From contig NZ_QPIW01000001.1 in NCBI RefSeq assembly GCF_003339505.1, positions 620,001 to 684,000 on the forward strand: DNA of 64,000 bases, in the 5' to 3' direction. Below are positions 8,520 through 18,275 of the stretch, one piece after another; positions within the stretch are counted from its first letter, which is position 1, and each line of letters opens with the position of its first letter. Both the position numbers and the translations under genes were made by a program. Below the pieces are notes generated by a model. It ran no database searches. It saw only the letters and a list, made by a program, of their open reading frames with translations, and had not been told where the DNA came from. The DNA comes from Runella aurantiaca (GTDB taxonomy: Bacteria; Bacteroidota; Bacteroidia; Cytophagales; Spirosomataceae).

Positions 8520-11006
8520 CTATTGATACGTTAACCACGCGGTAGCTTCGCAATTTTTATCGGCCGTAAAACGTACCCACCGGGCTTGAAATGCATCAGG
8601 GAAAGTGTACTCAAAAGTTTCGCCGGGCTTTACCGTCACTTGTTTAAAGTTCATCCAAGGGCCGTGGCCGATGGCTTCTGCCTGAATGCTGAATGTAACT
8701 GCCTGATTTGCATTGTGCGAAAGTTTGAGGCTTTTTTTGTCGTAAAATCCAATCAAATACGCATCTGAAGGAGTGCGAGCGGTTACTTGACTGTTTTTCC
8801 ACGGGCCGCCCTGACCGGTGGGTTTTCCTAATTTCCAAAGGTCGTCGATGGTGCCTGCCCATACTTTGGCTTTTCCGTCGTTTGAGGCGATAATGTGCTC
8901 ATTGGCAGCCGTTTGGTTGTCGAGGCCTGTCATGACCAATAAGCCACGGTACGATGCATAATCGTGCACGCTAAGCGAGTGAGAAGCTACGGGCCTGATT
9001 TTAGCAAAACCGTCGGCATTTTCGGCGGGCAGTTCGTAGAATGTCCCGTGGGCATTCAGCAAATCGCGCTCGGTGGCTACTTCTCGGCAAATGCGAAGCG
9101 AAGCGCTGTTGGTTTTGCTGGTGAATGCGTCATTGCCTTTGGGCAGACGCCATCTTCTGCCACTGTCGTCAACGATAAGTACCGAGGCTTCATCAACTGA
9201 AATTACGTCTTTCGGAATGGCAAACTTGTCGCGGATAAACTGTGCCGTTTTTGCGTCCTCTTTTTTGACCAAATTCATGGCGCTGTCCAATTCGTAGTAG
9301 CCGTTTTCTGTGAATTTTCCGTTTGAGAATTGACCCGCCAGAAGGCCCATCGCGCGGCGATTTTCACCCAAACCGTACATAAGTCCTCCCGAGTAATTTG
9401 CAGAACGAATGTTGGTTAATCCGTTAAACATTTTGTCGGCTGTTACCTGAAAACGGGAGCCGTCGCTGTAGTTAAAATTGACGGTTGCGGTGGTGGCATG
9501 GCTGCTCTTTACCCGAATCCATTCCCCTGTTTCATTGGCGTTAAAAGTCACGGCAACGCTCTGACCTGCTCCCGCTTCGATCGTACGCAACGATTTCCAA
9601 TTGCCTTTTCCGTCGGTATCTGTTTCAAAACTAAAGCTAACGCTCTGATTACCTGCGTTATGAATCCAAGCCATGCGTTTGTTCCATCCCGCAAATAAGA
9701 AAGGTTCTGATACGGCATTGGCCTCGATTTTTTCGGCAAGCCAAACGGCTCCCTGCGCGGTGTTGGGCCCTAATTCGTCAGGTGTATTGAACGAAGTGAA
9801 CCAAAGATTGGAATTCGACTGCCCCGGGCCTTCGATGTTTCCTTTGGTTTTGCGTTTGTTCAAAAACTCTTTTTGGGCGGAGTCGTCGCAACCAAAAACC
9901 AGTTGATTGTTCCAACGAGCGTAGTCACCAATGACTTTTAAGTAAGCCGAGCGCGGACGAATACCAGCGGTGTTTTTGGACGTAAATGTTTGGGGGAAAC
10001 GCCAAAACATTCCGTGCATGGTCATCAGATAATCGGGTTTGTCGGTGGTGCCGATGTCGCGGATGCGGGGCCATTCGGTGTTCCAGCCGTGGGCACCGTC
10101 GTAGCTGTGGCTGGTTTTGGGTAGTCTGAAAAAAGACCATTTCCCACCATCACGCACGCCCAATAAAACCGATTTGTGGTCCCAGCCCGTAGCCCAAATT
10201 GGGTCAGTATCGGGGTTTTTATTGCCATAAATGCCCCCCGGGCCCGTTACTTCCACAAACTGATTGCGACGAACCACCTTCCAGTCTTTGCCGTTCCATT
10301 CGGCCAATACGCCCGCTTCAATGTCAAATTGTTTCAGCGCCTGCGGGCCTGATTCGCCGTTGTTGGAATAGACCATTACTCCCTGTCCAGAATAAACGCC
10401 CTTGCCGTGTGCGCCGGGAAGCAGTAGTCCATTGTGGTTGTTGGAGGTATCCTCACCTTTCTTTTCCTTGACGTTTCCGTCTTGGTACAATAGTTTGGTT
10501 TTTAAGGTGTTTACGTCCATTTCGTAAAATCCTTCCTCCATGGTAGCAATCAGAATTTTGCTTTGCGGGTCGGTCAATCCCCGCGCCAATCCCGTGTAGC
10601 GACCAGGTGCTTCTTTATATGGAATGGTGCGCACGTTGCGTTGGGCGTTGATGGCGTAGGGGCCGATAAACAACTGATTGCTTTCGGTATGAATCATGCG
10701 GTTGGCGGGCGTTCCCCCGGTGCTTTCGGGCCGAATGGTTCGCTGCAAGCTGGGCGTGATTTCGTAGAGTTTATCCGATGAACCAAAGGGCAAATGCGGG
10801 CCGTAGGTAATCACCCAAAGGCGGTCAGCCCAAGGCACAACAGCGCCAGTTCCGCACTCACCTTCGTTGTTGTAATAGGCGAGGTGGGGGTAAATCCCAC
10901 TAAATTGAGGGTAGGAGGGCTTGGGTTGGGCGTGGGTGGGTGAGCAAATCAGCATTAGCCCCATTGCCATTCCTGCCCAAATAAAGGCGGTTTTATATGT
11001 CTTCAT
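8520..11006 (-). CDS. Large secreted protein with duplicated beta-rich module, function unknown
   Basis: I do not recognise a named enzyme family. The 828-residue protein has a Sec signal peptide ending near SPTHAQP. Residues about 30-440 are rich in short W/G-containing strands (WADRLWVITYGPHLP, WATGWDHKSVLLGVRDGG), which suggests a beta propeller. A module of about 85 residues appears twice: about 455-540 (FLFAGWNKRMAWIHNAGNQ to TATVNFNYSDG) and at the C terminus, about 745-828 (YLIGFYDKKSLKLSHNANQ to ATAWLTYQ). Both copies share the order GxW(K/M), a turn, V..G.....F, then (E/A)W(I/V)R. These modules resemble carbohydrate-binding beta sandwiches. It is the last gene of the second locus, 72 bp after SusD, so a role in glycan capture or cleavage is inferred. 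Confidence 0.8.
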   Translation of the reverse strand: MKTYKTAFIWAGMAMGLMLICSPTHAQPKPSYPQFSGIYPHLAYYNNEGECGTGAVVPWADRLWVITYGPHLPFGSSDKLYEITPSLQRTIRPESTGGTPANRMIHTESNQLFIGPYAINAQRNVRTIPYKEAPGRYTGLARGLTDPQSKILIATMEEGFYEMDVNTLKTKLLYQDGNVKEKKGEDTSNNHNGLLLPGAHGKGVYSGQGVMVYSNNGESGPQALKQFDIEAGVLAEWNGKDWKVVRRNQFVEVTGPGGIYGNKNPDTDPIWATGWDHKSVLLGVRDGGKWSFFRLPKTSHSYDGAHGWNTEWPRIRDIGTTDKPDYLMTMHGMFWRFPQTFTSKNTAGIRPRSAYLKVIGDYARWNNQLVFGCDDSAQKEFLNKRKTKGNIEGPGQSNSNLWFTSFNTPDELGPNTAQGAVWLAEKIEANAVSEPFLFAGWNKRMAWIHNAGNQSVSFSFETDTDGKGNWKSLRTIEAGAGQSVAVTFNANETGEWIRVKSSHATTATVNFNYSDGSRFQVTADKMFNGLTNIRSANYSGGLMYGLGENRRAMGLLAGQFSNGKFTENGYYELDSAMNLVKKEDAKTAQFIRDKFAIPKDVISVDEASVLIVDDSGRRWRLPKGNDAFTSKTNSASLRICREVATERDLLNAHGTFYELPAENADGFAKIRPVASHSLSVHDYASYRGLLVMTGLDNQTAANEHIIASNDGKAKVWAGTIDDLWKLGKPTGQGGPWKNSQVTARTPSDAYLIGFYDKKSLKLSHNANQAVTFSIQAEAIGHGPWMNFKQVTVKPGETFEYTFPDAFQARWVRFTADKNCEATAWLTYQ

Positions 11007-11078
11007 TGTAAACTTTGAATTCCTTATTTAGTTAAATGTTGAGTTCTAACCTACGGATATTGACTGTAAATAATGAGC

Positions 11079-12791
11079 CTAATACCCGTCGTTTTGCTTC
11101 ATGTTGGGATTGATTTGGATTTCCGAAGTTGGGATTGGCCACAAATACTGGCGGTCGTTCCAAGCGGTGGGTACTAGATTTTTGATGAGACCCGTTTTTG
11201 CCATTTCGCTAAAGTCTGGCGTACCGTCCTGATCAATGGTGGGAGTACCCGCAAAAAACCAGAGATTTTGATTCACCACTTTTGTGCGCAAATCTACGGG
11301 GTCTAGCATCCCGTAAATGGGGCGGTTGAGCACTTTGCCCGCAATGCCCCAACGGACAATGTCCATGTAGCGAAGCCCTTCAAAAGCCAATTCCATACGG
11401 CGCTCTAGGCGTAGTTCACGACGTAGCTCGGCTTGGTTGGTAGTGGTTATGGCGGGGTAAGCAGTGGTGGCCGAAAGTGCTGCTTTGTAGGCCCTTGCCC
11501 GCACGGAATTGATGGCGTCGAGTACAGATTTGTCAATTTGATTTTGTTCAATCTTAGCTTCGGCATACATCAACAACACATCGGCATAACGGACGATAAT
11601 CTGCTCAGGCTCAATCAAACGACCATTGAGCAGCCACGAATCGTCAACGCCTTTTTTCCAAATCAACCCATTGAAAGACGCAAATTGCGCGTTGGCGCGA
11701 TTGTCGTTGTTGGTGACTTTGGTGTTGGTACTGATACGGGTTACTTGCAGGGCGTTGGGGTGCGGGTCATAAATAAATCCTAAGTGCGGCTGCCCAAACT
11801 CAACGATGGTAGCGGTGCAACGCGGGTCACGATTTTTGAAGGGGTTGCGGGGGTCATACAGGGGCGACTTATCGATGGTTTTCCCGTCGGTACAGAGGTA
11901 AGCGCAAAACAAATCCCAGGTAGGATTGGCGGCCGCAAAGCCTCCCGAATTACGACTAATAATGTCGGAGGTAGGGCCTGTGCTCACTTTCAACTCTAAG
12001 GAACGCGGAATCGAAAAGATAATCTCTTTTGCGTTTTTGGTGCTTTGCAAAAACAAATTGCTGTAGTCGGAGTGCAATGCGTACTGGTTTAAGTCCATGC
12101 AGGCTTTGGCGGCATCACTGGCTACTTTGTAGTCTTTTTCGTAAAGGGCAAAGCGTGCTTTTAAGGCCATGGCAACGCCTTTGGTGGCGCGCTTCACGGC
12201 CGACGCGGCATAACTGGTCGGTAAGTTGGCAATGGCAAAATCGAAATCTTCGTAGATTTTTGTGATGACCGTTTTTTTGTCGGTACGGCCTTTGGTGTAC
12301 GCATCTTCGATGCTGATAACATCGTCGCTGTAAACTACATCGCCAAATTTATTGACCAGCCTGGCATATTGTGATGCGCGATGAAAACGCGCCTCGGCCA
12401 AGTAAATATCCAATTTAGCTTGGTTTACTTTGGCCTTTGTCTCCGCGCTGTTTAGGGCCACAATGGCTCTGTTGGCACGCGCAATGGCCTTGTAAGAATT
12501 GCGCCAAAGGGTGGTCGAAAACGCCCACTGACTCGTCACCGTCCCCGATTTGATGGGTGTAAGGGTTTGGCGATAAAAGCCATCATCAGAAAGATAATTG
12601 ATGCTCATTCCGTCTTCATCCCATGGCCAAAAATCAATGCGATAGAGGTCGTTGAGTGCCAACTGAATCTCGGTTTCGTTGGAATACCACTTTTCGGCCG
12701 ACGGTTCAGCAAGTGGATAGAGGTCCAGTGAATTTTGGCAGGAAGCCAACAGTAGTAAGCTTAGGACTGCGCTGTATATCTTATTTTTCAT
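11079..12791 (-). CDS. SusD/RagB-family outer membrane lipoprotein
   Basis: Binding lipoprotein partner of the SusC encoded immediately upstream (19-bp gap). The signal has lipobox LLLASC (Cys19) and the mature start NSLDLYPLAEPS. The helical repeat part is seen at AEARFHRASQYARLVNKFG (about 137-155), and the typical C-terminal block RREL RLERRMELAFEGLRYMD (about 470-490) leads to the end MKQNDGY. The length of 570 residues is normal. Located within the locus that also contains GH105, GDPD-GH16 and the duplicated-module protein, so the ligand is probably an oligosaccharide with uronic acids. Confidence 0.95.
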   Translation of the reverse strand: MKNKIYSAVLSLLLLASCQNSLDLYPLAEPSAEKWYSNETEIQLALNDLYRIDFWPWDEDGMSINYLSDDGFYRQTLTPIKSGTVTSQWAFSTTLWRNSYKAIARANRAIVALNSAETKAKVNQAKLDIYLAEARFHRASQYARLVNKFGDVVYSDDVISIEDAYTKGRTDKKTVITKIYEDFDFAIANLPTSYAASAVKRATKGVAMALKARFALYEKDYKVASDAAKACMDLNQYALHSDYSNLFLQSTKNAKEIIFSIPRSLELKVSTGPTSDIISRNSGGFAAANPTWDLFCAYLCTDGKTIDKSPLYDPRNPFKNRDPRCTATIVEFGQPHLGFIYDPHPNALQVTRISTNTKVTNNDNRANAQFASFNGLIWKKGVDDSWLLNGRLIEPEQIIVRYADVLLMYAEAKIEQNQIDKSVLDAINSVRARAYKAALSATTAYPAITTTNQAELRRELRLERRMELAFEGLRYMDIVRWGIAGKVLNRPIYGMLDPVDLRTKVVNQNLWFFAGTPTIDQDGTPDFSEMAKTGLIKNLVPTAWNDRQYLWPIPTSEIQINPNMKQNDGY

Positions 12792-12810
12792 TGTGAGTCA
12801 GAGAATTATA

Positions 12811-15800
12811 TTAAAAACCAATCGTAAAACCTCCCAAAACCGTCGAAACAATGCCCATTCCTTCGGGGTCCCAGCCTTTAGGATATTTGTTGAGCGAGAA
12901 AACATCGGTGGCATTGATGTAAAAACGGATGTTGTTTGACATGATTTTCCGAGAAATATTCTGGGGAATCGTGTAGCCCAACGTGATGTTTTTTAGACGA
13001 AAATACCCGCCATTAAACAACCAAAAATCGGATAATGCGCGGTTCAGCCCTTTGTTGGTTTCGGTAAATCGGGGGTATTTGGCGGCCAAATTTTGATCAG
13101 CCGTATTGTTCATACTCCAAGTGCTTCCGTCCATATAGACTGGAAATACGCCCCAGTTTTCGGCGTTGTAGTCGGTATACGAAAGCAGCGATGTGTTCTG
13201 ATAACCAATGCCCTGAAAAGTAACGCCTAAATCAAAACCGTTGTAATCCAACTTGAAGTTGCCGCCATACATCCATTGGGGCTGCGAGCTGCCGAGCAGT
13301 ACGCGGTCGTATTCGGGGGAGATTCTCCCGTCGGGCACGCCGTTGGGGCCGCTGATGTCGGTGTATTTCATGTCGCCCACTTTTACGTTGGTATTGAGTT
13401 TGGGAGAGTTGTTGACATCTTCTTGGGTTTGGTAAATTCCTTCTGAGCGGTAGCCGTACCATTCGTCAAACTGACTGCCTTTTCTTTTGATTCGGTCACC
13501 GATAAACTCCGTACCGCCCAAATCGCCCATAACCGACTGGAATTGAGAGAGATTAAGTGAGGCCGAATACCTCAACTTACCGATGTTGTCGGTCCAGCCC
13601 AAGTCAAGGTCAATGCCTTTTGTGGTCATCACACCTGTGTTTTGGTTGGGGTTTTCGAAGCCAACAAAAATCGGAATCTGGAGCGCCAGCAGCATGTCTT
13701 TGGTTTCTTTGTAATACACATCGGCGGTGAGGCGTAGGCGGTTTTTTAAGAAATAGGCGTCAAGTCCCAAGTCGGTAGAAGCTGTTTTTTCCCAAGAAAT
13801 ATCCTGAATGGCATACTGCACTTGGGCGGCGGTTTGTTGCGCTGTTACGAGGTTGTTTTGATAAAATAAGGCATTACTAAAATTCATGATTCCGACCGAC
13901 GGGTAATTTCCGATGCGCTCATTGCCGAGCGTACCCCACGAAGCCCGTAGTTTGAGGAAGGAAACCAGGTTCTGTCTTTTGAAAAAATCTTCTTCGCTAA
14001 TCACCCAACCCGCCGATACTGAAGGAAACGTTCCCCAACGGTAGTTAGCATTGAATCGTGAAGAGCCATCGCGGCGGACATTGGCCTGAATCAAATATTT
14101 GTCTTTGTAGCTATACGTCAGACGTCCGAAATAAGAGCGGTAGGCGGTTTCAAAAGCCGTCCCGAAATTGTCTCGGAAGGCGGCTGGGCCTTGGTTCAGA
14201 TAAGGGTACGTATCAAAAAGGTACTGGTCACGAGAAGCGCCCATTGACTCACCTTTGAAGTAGTAATTTTCGTAGCCTGCCAATGCCGTAAAATCGTGAT
14301 TTCCAATGGTTTTGAGGTAGTTGGCCAAAAGCTGCGTGGTGATGCTGTAATTGGTGGTACGGTTTTCATCTAAGCGCGTGGTAAGACCGCCACCAATCAA
14401 CGATACGACGTATTGGTTGGGGTCGTTGGCAGCGTAAATATCTACCTTTTTGTTGAATCGTTTTTGGTTATTAAAGTCAAATATCGGCGCGATGATTCCC
14501 GATAGTTTCAAGCCTTCAATGGGTTTGAGGTCAAGCGCCAACCGCCCCCCGACTTGATTGTAAGTGTTGCGATCGGTGCCGCCGTATTTAACCTTGGCAT
14601 ACACGTTTTCGCCCGCTTTTCCGTCGGCAATGCGGCCATCGGCCCAGATTGCGGGATAAATAGGTGAAGAAATCCGGGTACGGTACAACGGGTCACTGGC
14701 CGTAGGGTCTAAGGCATTGGTTCTTTTGAAGTTAAAATCGACCGTTCCGCCAATCAGTTTATTGATGGTAAAATCGTTGTTTGACCGAACAAAAATCCGA
14801 TTGTAATTTTTGTTGTCATAAAAACCGCCTACTTTCTCATAACGTACTGAGGCATTGGACTTAACAAATTTAGACCCGCCAATGACACTGATACTGTGGG
14901 CTTCTCTGGGAGCGATTTTGTTCAAAGTCAAAGCCATCCAATCCGTATCGGGGTATCTGTCGGGGTCAGAAAGGTGTTTTTGGTTATAATCCGTCAATAA
15001 ATCTTGGCTAAAAGTGGGAAAGCGGTTGGCACCGTTGCCCGCATCGTTCCAGCGGAGTTCGTTGACCAGTTCCATATAACGCTGCGCACGCATATAATCG
15101 GGCAACTGCGTGGGCGTGTCAAATCCATTTTCGTAGCTGTACTGAATGGATGCCTGATCGGTCTTGGCGCGTTTGGTCGTAATCAAAATTACGCCGGAAG
15201 CGGCCCGTGAACCATAAATAGAGGCCGAAGCCGCATCCTTCAACACCGACAGGTTTTCAATGTCGTTGGGGTTGACTTGGTTAACATCGCTCACGGGGAC
15301 GCCATCCACGATGACCAATGGGTTTGAATCGCCGATCGTAGTAACTCCTCTTATTCTTATGGTTGCGCCTCCCATGGCACCGTTGGCGCCGTTGCGGGTC
15401 ACCGTCACGCCCGACATAGCCCCTTGGAGGGCTTGTGCCACTTGGGTTTCTTTGCGCTCCTTAAACATCTCGCTGTTGATGGTCGACACCGCTCCGGTCA
15501 GGTCTTTTTTTCGTTGAACGCCGTACCCAACGACCACCACTTCTTCGAGGGCTTTGGTGTCTAGTTTTAGAGAGACATTGAGCGTAGTTTGGCTGCCGAT
15601 TTTTATTTCTTGGGAAAGGTAGCCCACAAATGAAAAAACCAGTACCTCATTATTGTCCGACAGCGCCAGTTTGTACTTTCCGACGGCGTCGGTGGTTGTA
15701 CCGCGTTGGGTGCCTTTGATGAGCACGCTGACGCCCGGCAATCCCTGCCCATTTTCGTCGGTTACAGTTCCCGTCACGATTGATTCGGTCTGTTGATATT

Positions 15801-16212
15801 CCAACGATTTTGTGGGCGGTTCATTTTCCCAAAGTCCTGTCGTAGAGGCGTTTTCTTTTCGTAAAACAATGCGATTGCTGACCTGTATATGTTTGATTTT
15901 TAGGGGTTTTAGTAGGCGAGTGAGCACGCTCGACAATGGTTCGTTGGTGGCATTGATGCTTACCGGACGGTCGAGTTGTAAGGCTCTCGAATTGAAGGAA
16001 AATTTCACCTGTGCCTCCTTTTCGAGTTGGAGCAGTACTTTTTCCAAAGCTATATCCGAAACATTCACACTTACCTTTCGGTCAAGCATACTTTGACCCT
16101 TTACTGGGGTGGCCATTGCAATGCTCGAAAACACGATGGCCAAGGTGAGTTGTAGGAGTGACGTTTGCACAATTCGATATAGTAATCGTTTGTTGGTCAA
16201 TGTTTTTTTCAT
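12811..16212 (-). CDS. SusC/RagA-family TonB-dependent transporter with STN domain
   Basis: Outer membrane importer of 1133 residues. After a signal peptide (core LLQLTLAIVFSSIAMATP, about 19-36) come an STN domain (about 45-115), a carboxypeptidase-regulatory-like domain (about 145-228, VTGTVTDENGQGLPGVSV), the TonB-box-like EEVVVVGYGVQRKKDLTG, a plug ending IYGSRAASGVILITTKRA, and a barrel. It resembles the SusC at 2961-6305 in domain order and in having upstream sigma and FecR genes, but the barrels differ, so the substrates probably differ. Expression should depend on the sigma factor at 17583-18176. Confidence 0.96.
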   Translation of the reverse strand: MKKTLTNKRLLYRIVQTSLLQLTLAIVFSSIAMATPVKGQSMLDRKVSVNVSDIALEKVLLQLEKEAQVKFSFNSRALQLDRPVSINATNEPLSSVLTRLLKPLKIKHIQVSNRIVLRKENASTTGLWENEPPTKSLEYQQTESIVTGTVTDENGQGLPGVSVLIKGTQRGTTTDAVGKYKLALSDNNEVLVFSFVGYLSQEIKIGSQTTLNVSLKLDTKALEEVVVVGYGVQRKKDLTGAVSTINSEMFKERKETQVAQALQGAMSGVTVTRNGANGAMGGATIRIRGVTTIGDSNPLVIVDGVPVSDVNQVNPNDIENLSVLKDAASASIYGSRAASGVILITTKRAKTDQASIQYSYENGFDTPTQLPDYMRAQRYMELVNELRWNDAGNGANRFPTFSQDLLTDYNQKHLSDPDRYPDTDWMALTLNKIAPREAHSISVIGGSKFVKSNASVRYEKVGGFYDNKNYNRIFVRSNNDFTINKLIGGTVDFNFKRTNALDPTASDPLYRTRISSPIYPAIWADGRIADGKAGENVYAKVKYGGTDRNTYNQVGGRLALDLKPIEGLKLSGIIAPIFDFNNQKRFNKKVDIYAANDPNQYVVSLIGGGLTTRLDENRTTNYSITTQLLANYLKTIGNHDFTALAGYENYYFKGESMGASRDQYLFDTYPYLNQGPAAFRDNFGTAFETAYRSYFGRLTYSYKDKYLIQANVRRDGSSRFNANYRWGTFPSVSAGWVISEEDFFKRQNLVSFLKLRASWGTLGNERIGNYPSVGIMNFSNALFYQNNLVTAQQTAAQVQYAIQDISWEKTASTDLGLDAYFLKNRLRLTADVYYKETKDMLLALQIPIFVGFENPNQNTGVMTTKGIDLDLGWTDNIGKLRYSASLNLSQFQSVMGDLGGTEFIGDRIKRKGSQFDEWYGYRSEGIYQTQEDVNNSPKLNTNVKVGDMKYTDISGPNGVPDGRISPEYDRVLLGSSQPQWMYGGNFKLDYNGFDLGVTFQGIGYQNTSLLSYTDYNAENWGVFPVYMDGSTWSMNNTADQNLAAKYPRFTETNKGLNRALSDFWLFNGGYFRLKNITLGYTIPQNISRKIMSNNIRFYINATDVFSLNKYPKGWDPEGMGIVSTVLGGFTIGF

Positions 16213-16318
16213 ACTTTTGACTTGTTTTTAGTTAATACTTTTTACGGAGGTATTGGCAAAATCCTCCCCGTGCCCTTAGCAGAGGGCATGTCAACGGAAC
16301 ACGTTAGGGGAAGCTCGG

Positions 16319-16353
16319 GCGTCGAAAATGTAGCAGCATTTCGACGCTTTTTT
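16319..16353 (-). promoter_or_regulatory. SusC leader hairpin, copy 2
   Basis: An 11-bp stem with one bulged A (16319-16330 with 16337-16347) encloses a 6-nt loop. In the SusC-message sense the apex is ATGCTGCTACAT, preceded by six A. It matches copy 1 (6383-6415) in apex sequence (two changed bases in twelve), in A-run and in position between FecR and SusC, although the outer stem sequences are different and compensate. The changed but still paired stems argue for selection on structure. Confidence 0.5.
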
Positions 16354-16400
16354 GTGGGCAAGCAGGGGTATTTTTAGGTCATAGGCAGCAAATGTCGGGG

Positions 16401-17504
16401 TTAGTTACATCCTTCTGATAAAATAGTGATTCGGTTGCCGTTCATTTCATAACGGGTCGTGTTGCCCAAACTCTCACAAATAATCTTGAGTTTTTCGGGC
16501 AGAGGTTGGTCGCTGAGGGAAGTCGTAAGATAGCAGTCTTTCAATTTCTCCTGCGGATAGTCAATCTCCACCAAATACGCCTGTTCAATGGTTTTCAGGA
16601 TTTGGGCAACGGGTACGTCCGAAAATTCAAAACTCAGTTGTTCGATGGTAGTAACTGATTGTGCATCAGGCTTTTCGCGGGTTAAATCCGTTATTTTTTC
16701 GAAAATAAGCTTTTTCCGTGCAAACCGGACTCCCTGATTGGGCAACAACTGCACCGTTTCGTTGTTCAACTGCGTGATGGCTTGGTTGGAGCTGACGTTT
16801 ACTTTTCCCGTCCTGACCACCACTTCTACGCTGGGTTGGTCGGTGTAGGCTTTCACCCTAAAACTCGTCCCGATAACCTTGGTGACAATCTCATTGGCAA
16901 AAACGAAAAAGGGTTTCTTCGGATTTTTGCTGATTTCAAAAAAGCCTTCGCCCGACAAATACACTTTGCGTTCGTCGCCTTCAAAGCTTTTTGGATAGCT
17001 GAGCTTGCTTTTGGGCTGAAGCAGTACCGAGCTACCATCAGAAAGGGTAATCAACTGTGGCTTATGGGTGTTGTTGGCCTGTTCAATCAGTCCTTGGGTA
17101 TCTTGGTTGATGAGTGCGGTGTAAGTAAGTGTATCCTGCGTCAATGTTTGGCGCTTAAACAACCATCCTAACGCAAGTCCCAGCACCAAAACCGCCGCGA
17201 TACTACGCCACCCAGCACGACGCCAAAGCGGAATCGAATGCACGGTAGGTTCTTTTTCAATGGATTTTATTTTGTCACGAGATGCCTGTAATGCAGCACT
17301 GATTTCGGCCGAAGAAAAGGTTGGTTCAGGCACTCGGGTGGCCAATACCCACAACCGAGCTTCGGCCACAAGTTTGGCCCGTTGGGGGTTTTCTACCGTC
17401 CATTCTTCCCAATTTTCACGTTCTTTCCCTTCCCTAACCCATTTTTGGAACGATTCATCGGCCAAAAAATCTTCAATCTTTTTATAATGGTTGCGCTGCT
17501 GCAT
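16401..17504 (-). CDS. FecR-family anti-sigma factor
   Basis: Anti-sigma factor of 367 residues. The cytoplasmic N terminus is followed by one transmembrane helix (SIAAVLVLGLALGWLF, about 101-116) and the periplasmic FecR domain, with ITLSDGSSVLLQPKSKLSYP (about 153), VYLSGEGFFEI and VIGTSFRV, and a C-terminal region around VAQILKTIEQAYLVEI that resembles an STN fold. It ends in EGCN, like the ECGCR-type end of the other FecR. It stands 78 bp after the sigma gene and before SusC. It is expected to restrain that sigma factor until the SusC STN domain signals. Confidence 0.96.
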   Translation of the reverse strand: MQQRNHYKKIEDFLADESFQKWVREGKERENWEEWTVENPQRAKLVAEARLWVLATRVPEPTFSSAEISAALQASRDKIKSIEKEPTVHSIPLWRRAGWRSIAAVLVLGLALGWLFKRQTLTQDTLTYTALINQDTQGLIEQANNTHKPQLITLSDGSSVLLQPKSKLSYPKSFEGDERKVYLSGEGFFEISKNPKKPFFVFANEIVTKVIGTSFRVKAYTDQPSVEVVVRTGKVNVSSNQAITQLNNETVQLLPNQGVRFARKKLIFEKITDLTREKPDAQSVTTIEQLSFEFSDVPVAQILKTIEQAYLVEIDYPQEKLKDCYLTTSLSDQPLPEKLKIICESLGNTTRYEMNGNRITILSEGCN

Positions 17505-17582
17505 CTGAAATAGTGTTTCATATGCAGAGAGGACAGGCTTTGGGGCCGATACTCACTAACGTGGTACTTTTTTTTGAAAAAT

Positions 17583-18176
17583 TTAAAGTATTCTCGAAAA
17601 GAGCACAAAAAGGAGCGTTAAATCACCCTTCCATTCTTTGCGGAGGTGTTGGATACAACGGTGCAGAAGATTGGAAACCGACTGGTGATTGATGTCGAGC
17701 ATTTCGCCGATTTGCTCAATCGTTAGTCCTTGATGATAACGCAGATAAAGCGCTTCTTTTTGCCGGGGAGGCAAGGCGTTTATCAGGCGGTTGAGTTGCG
17801 AAACCTGGGCCGAGGTTTCTTCGTCGGCAATCAGTTGGTCTTCGATGGAAAAATCCAACGAAAATTGCACAGCATCCAAGGGCGCGGTTTGTCGAAAAAT
17901 AGTATCACGCTCGTGTAGCCGTGCTATGCGCTTCCTGACGCTTGAGAGAAGGTAGGCCTTGACCACCACGTTGTCGCTCAGCGTGTTGCGATAAAGCCAA
18001 AGGTTTACAAACACATCCTGAACGCAATCTTGCACCCGTTCGGGGTAAGAACTCAACGAATTTCCGTAGTTGATTAATGAACGATAGTACCGCTCAAACA
18101 GGGCAGAGAAAGCCAATTCATCGCCTATTTTGAGGCGCTGCCAGAGGATTTCGTCGGTGAGTGAGGAGTTTATCAC
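17583..18176 (-). CDS. ECF RNA polymerase sigma factor
   Basis: Sigma-70 family ECF member of 197 residues. Region 2 appears at VQDCVQDVFVNLWLYRNTL (about 49-67) and region 4 at LPPRQKEALYLRYHQGLTI to INHQSVSNLLHRCIQHLRK (about 132-180). It heads the FecR-SusC-SusD part of the second locus. Like the other sigma factor in the window it ends in a hydrophobic tail (DLTLLFVLFSRIL). A perfect palindrome lies 12 bp upstream of its start codon and may be part of its control. Confidence 0.96.
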   Translation of the reverse strand: MINSSLTDEILWQRLKIGDELAFSALFERYYRSLINYGNSLSSYPERVQDCVQDVFVNLWLYRNTLSDNVVVKAYLLSSVRKRIARLHERDTIFRQTAPLDAVQFSLDFSIEDQLIADEETSAQVSQLNRLINALPPRQKEALYLRYHQGLTIEQIGEMLDINHQSVSNLLHRCIQHLRKEWKGDLTLLFVLFSRIL

Positions 18177-18187
18177 TACAAATACGG

Positions 18188-18211
18188 GTTGAATTTTAGA
18201 TAAAATTCAAC
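18188..18211 (-). promoter_or_regulatory. Perfect palindrome and candidate -7 box before the ECF sigma gene
   Basis: Two 11-bp arms (GTTGAATTTTA and its complement) separated by GA lie 12 bp upstream of the sigma start codon. At 18211-18218 the minus strand reads TAATTTTG, which fits the Bacteroidota -7 consensus TAnnTTTG; a clear -33 TTTG at the normal distance is not seen. Operator or 5'-UTR hairpin are both possible. Confidence 0.4.
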
Positions 18212-18275
18212 AAAATTAGGAAAAAATTAAACTTTGTGAAGATTTTATATTGTTTCATTGACAGAACGCGACCTC

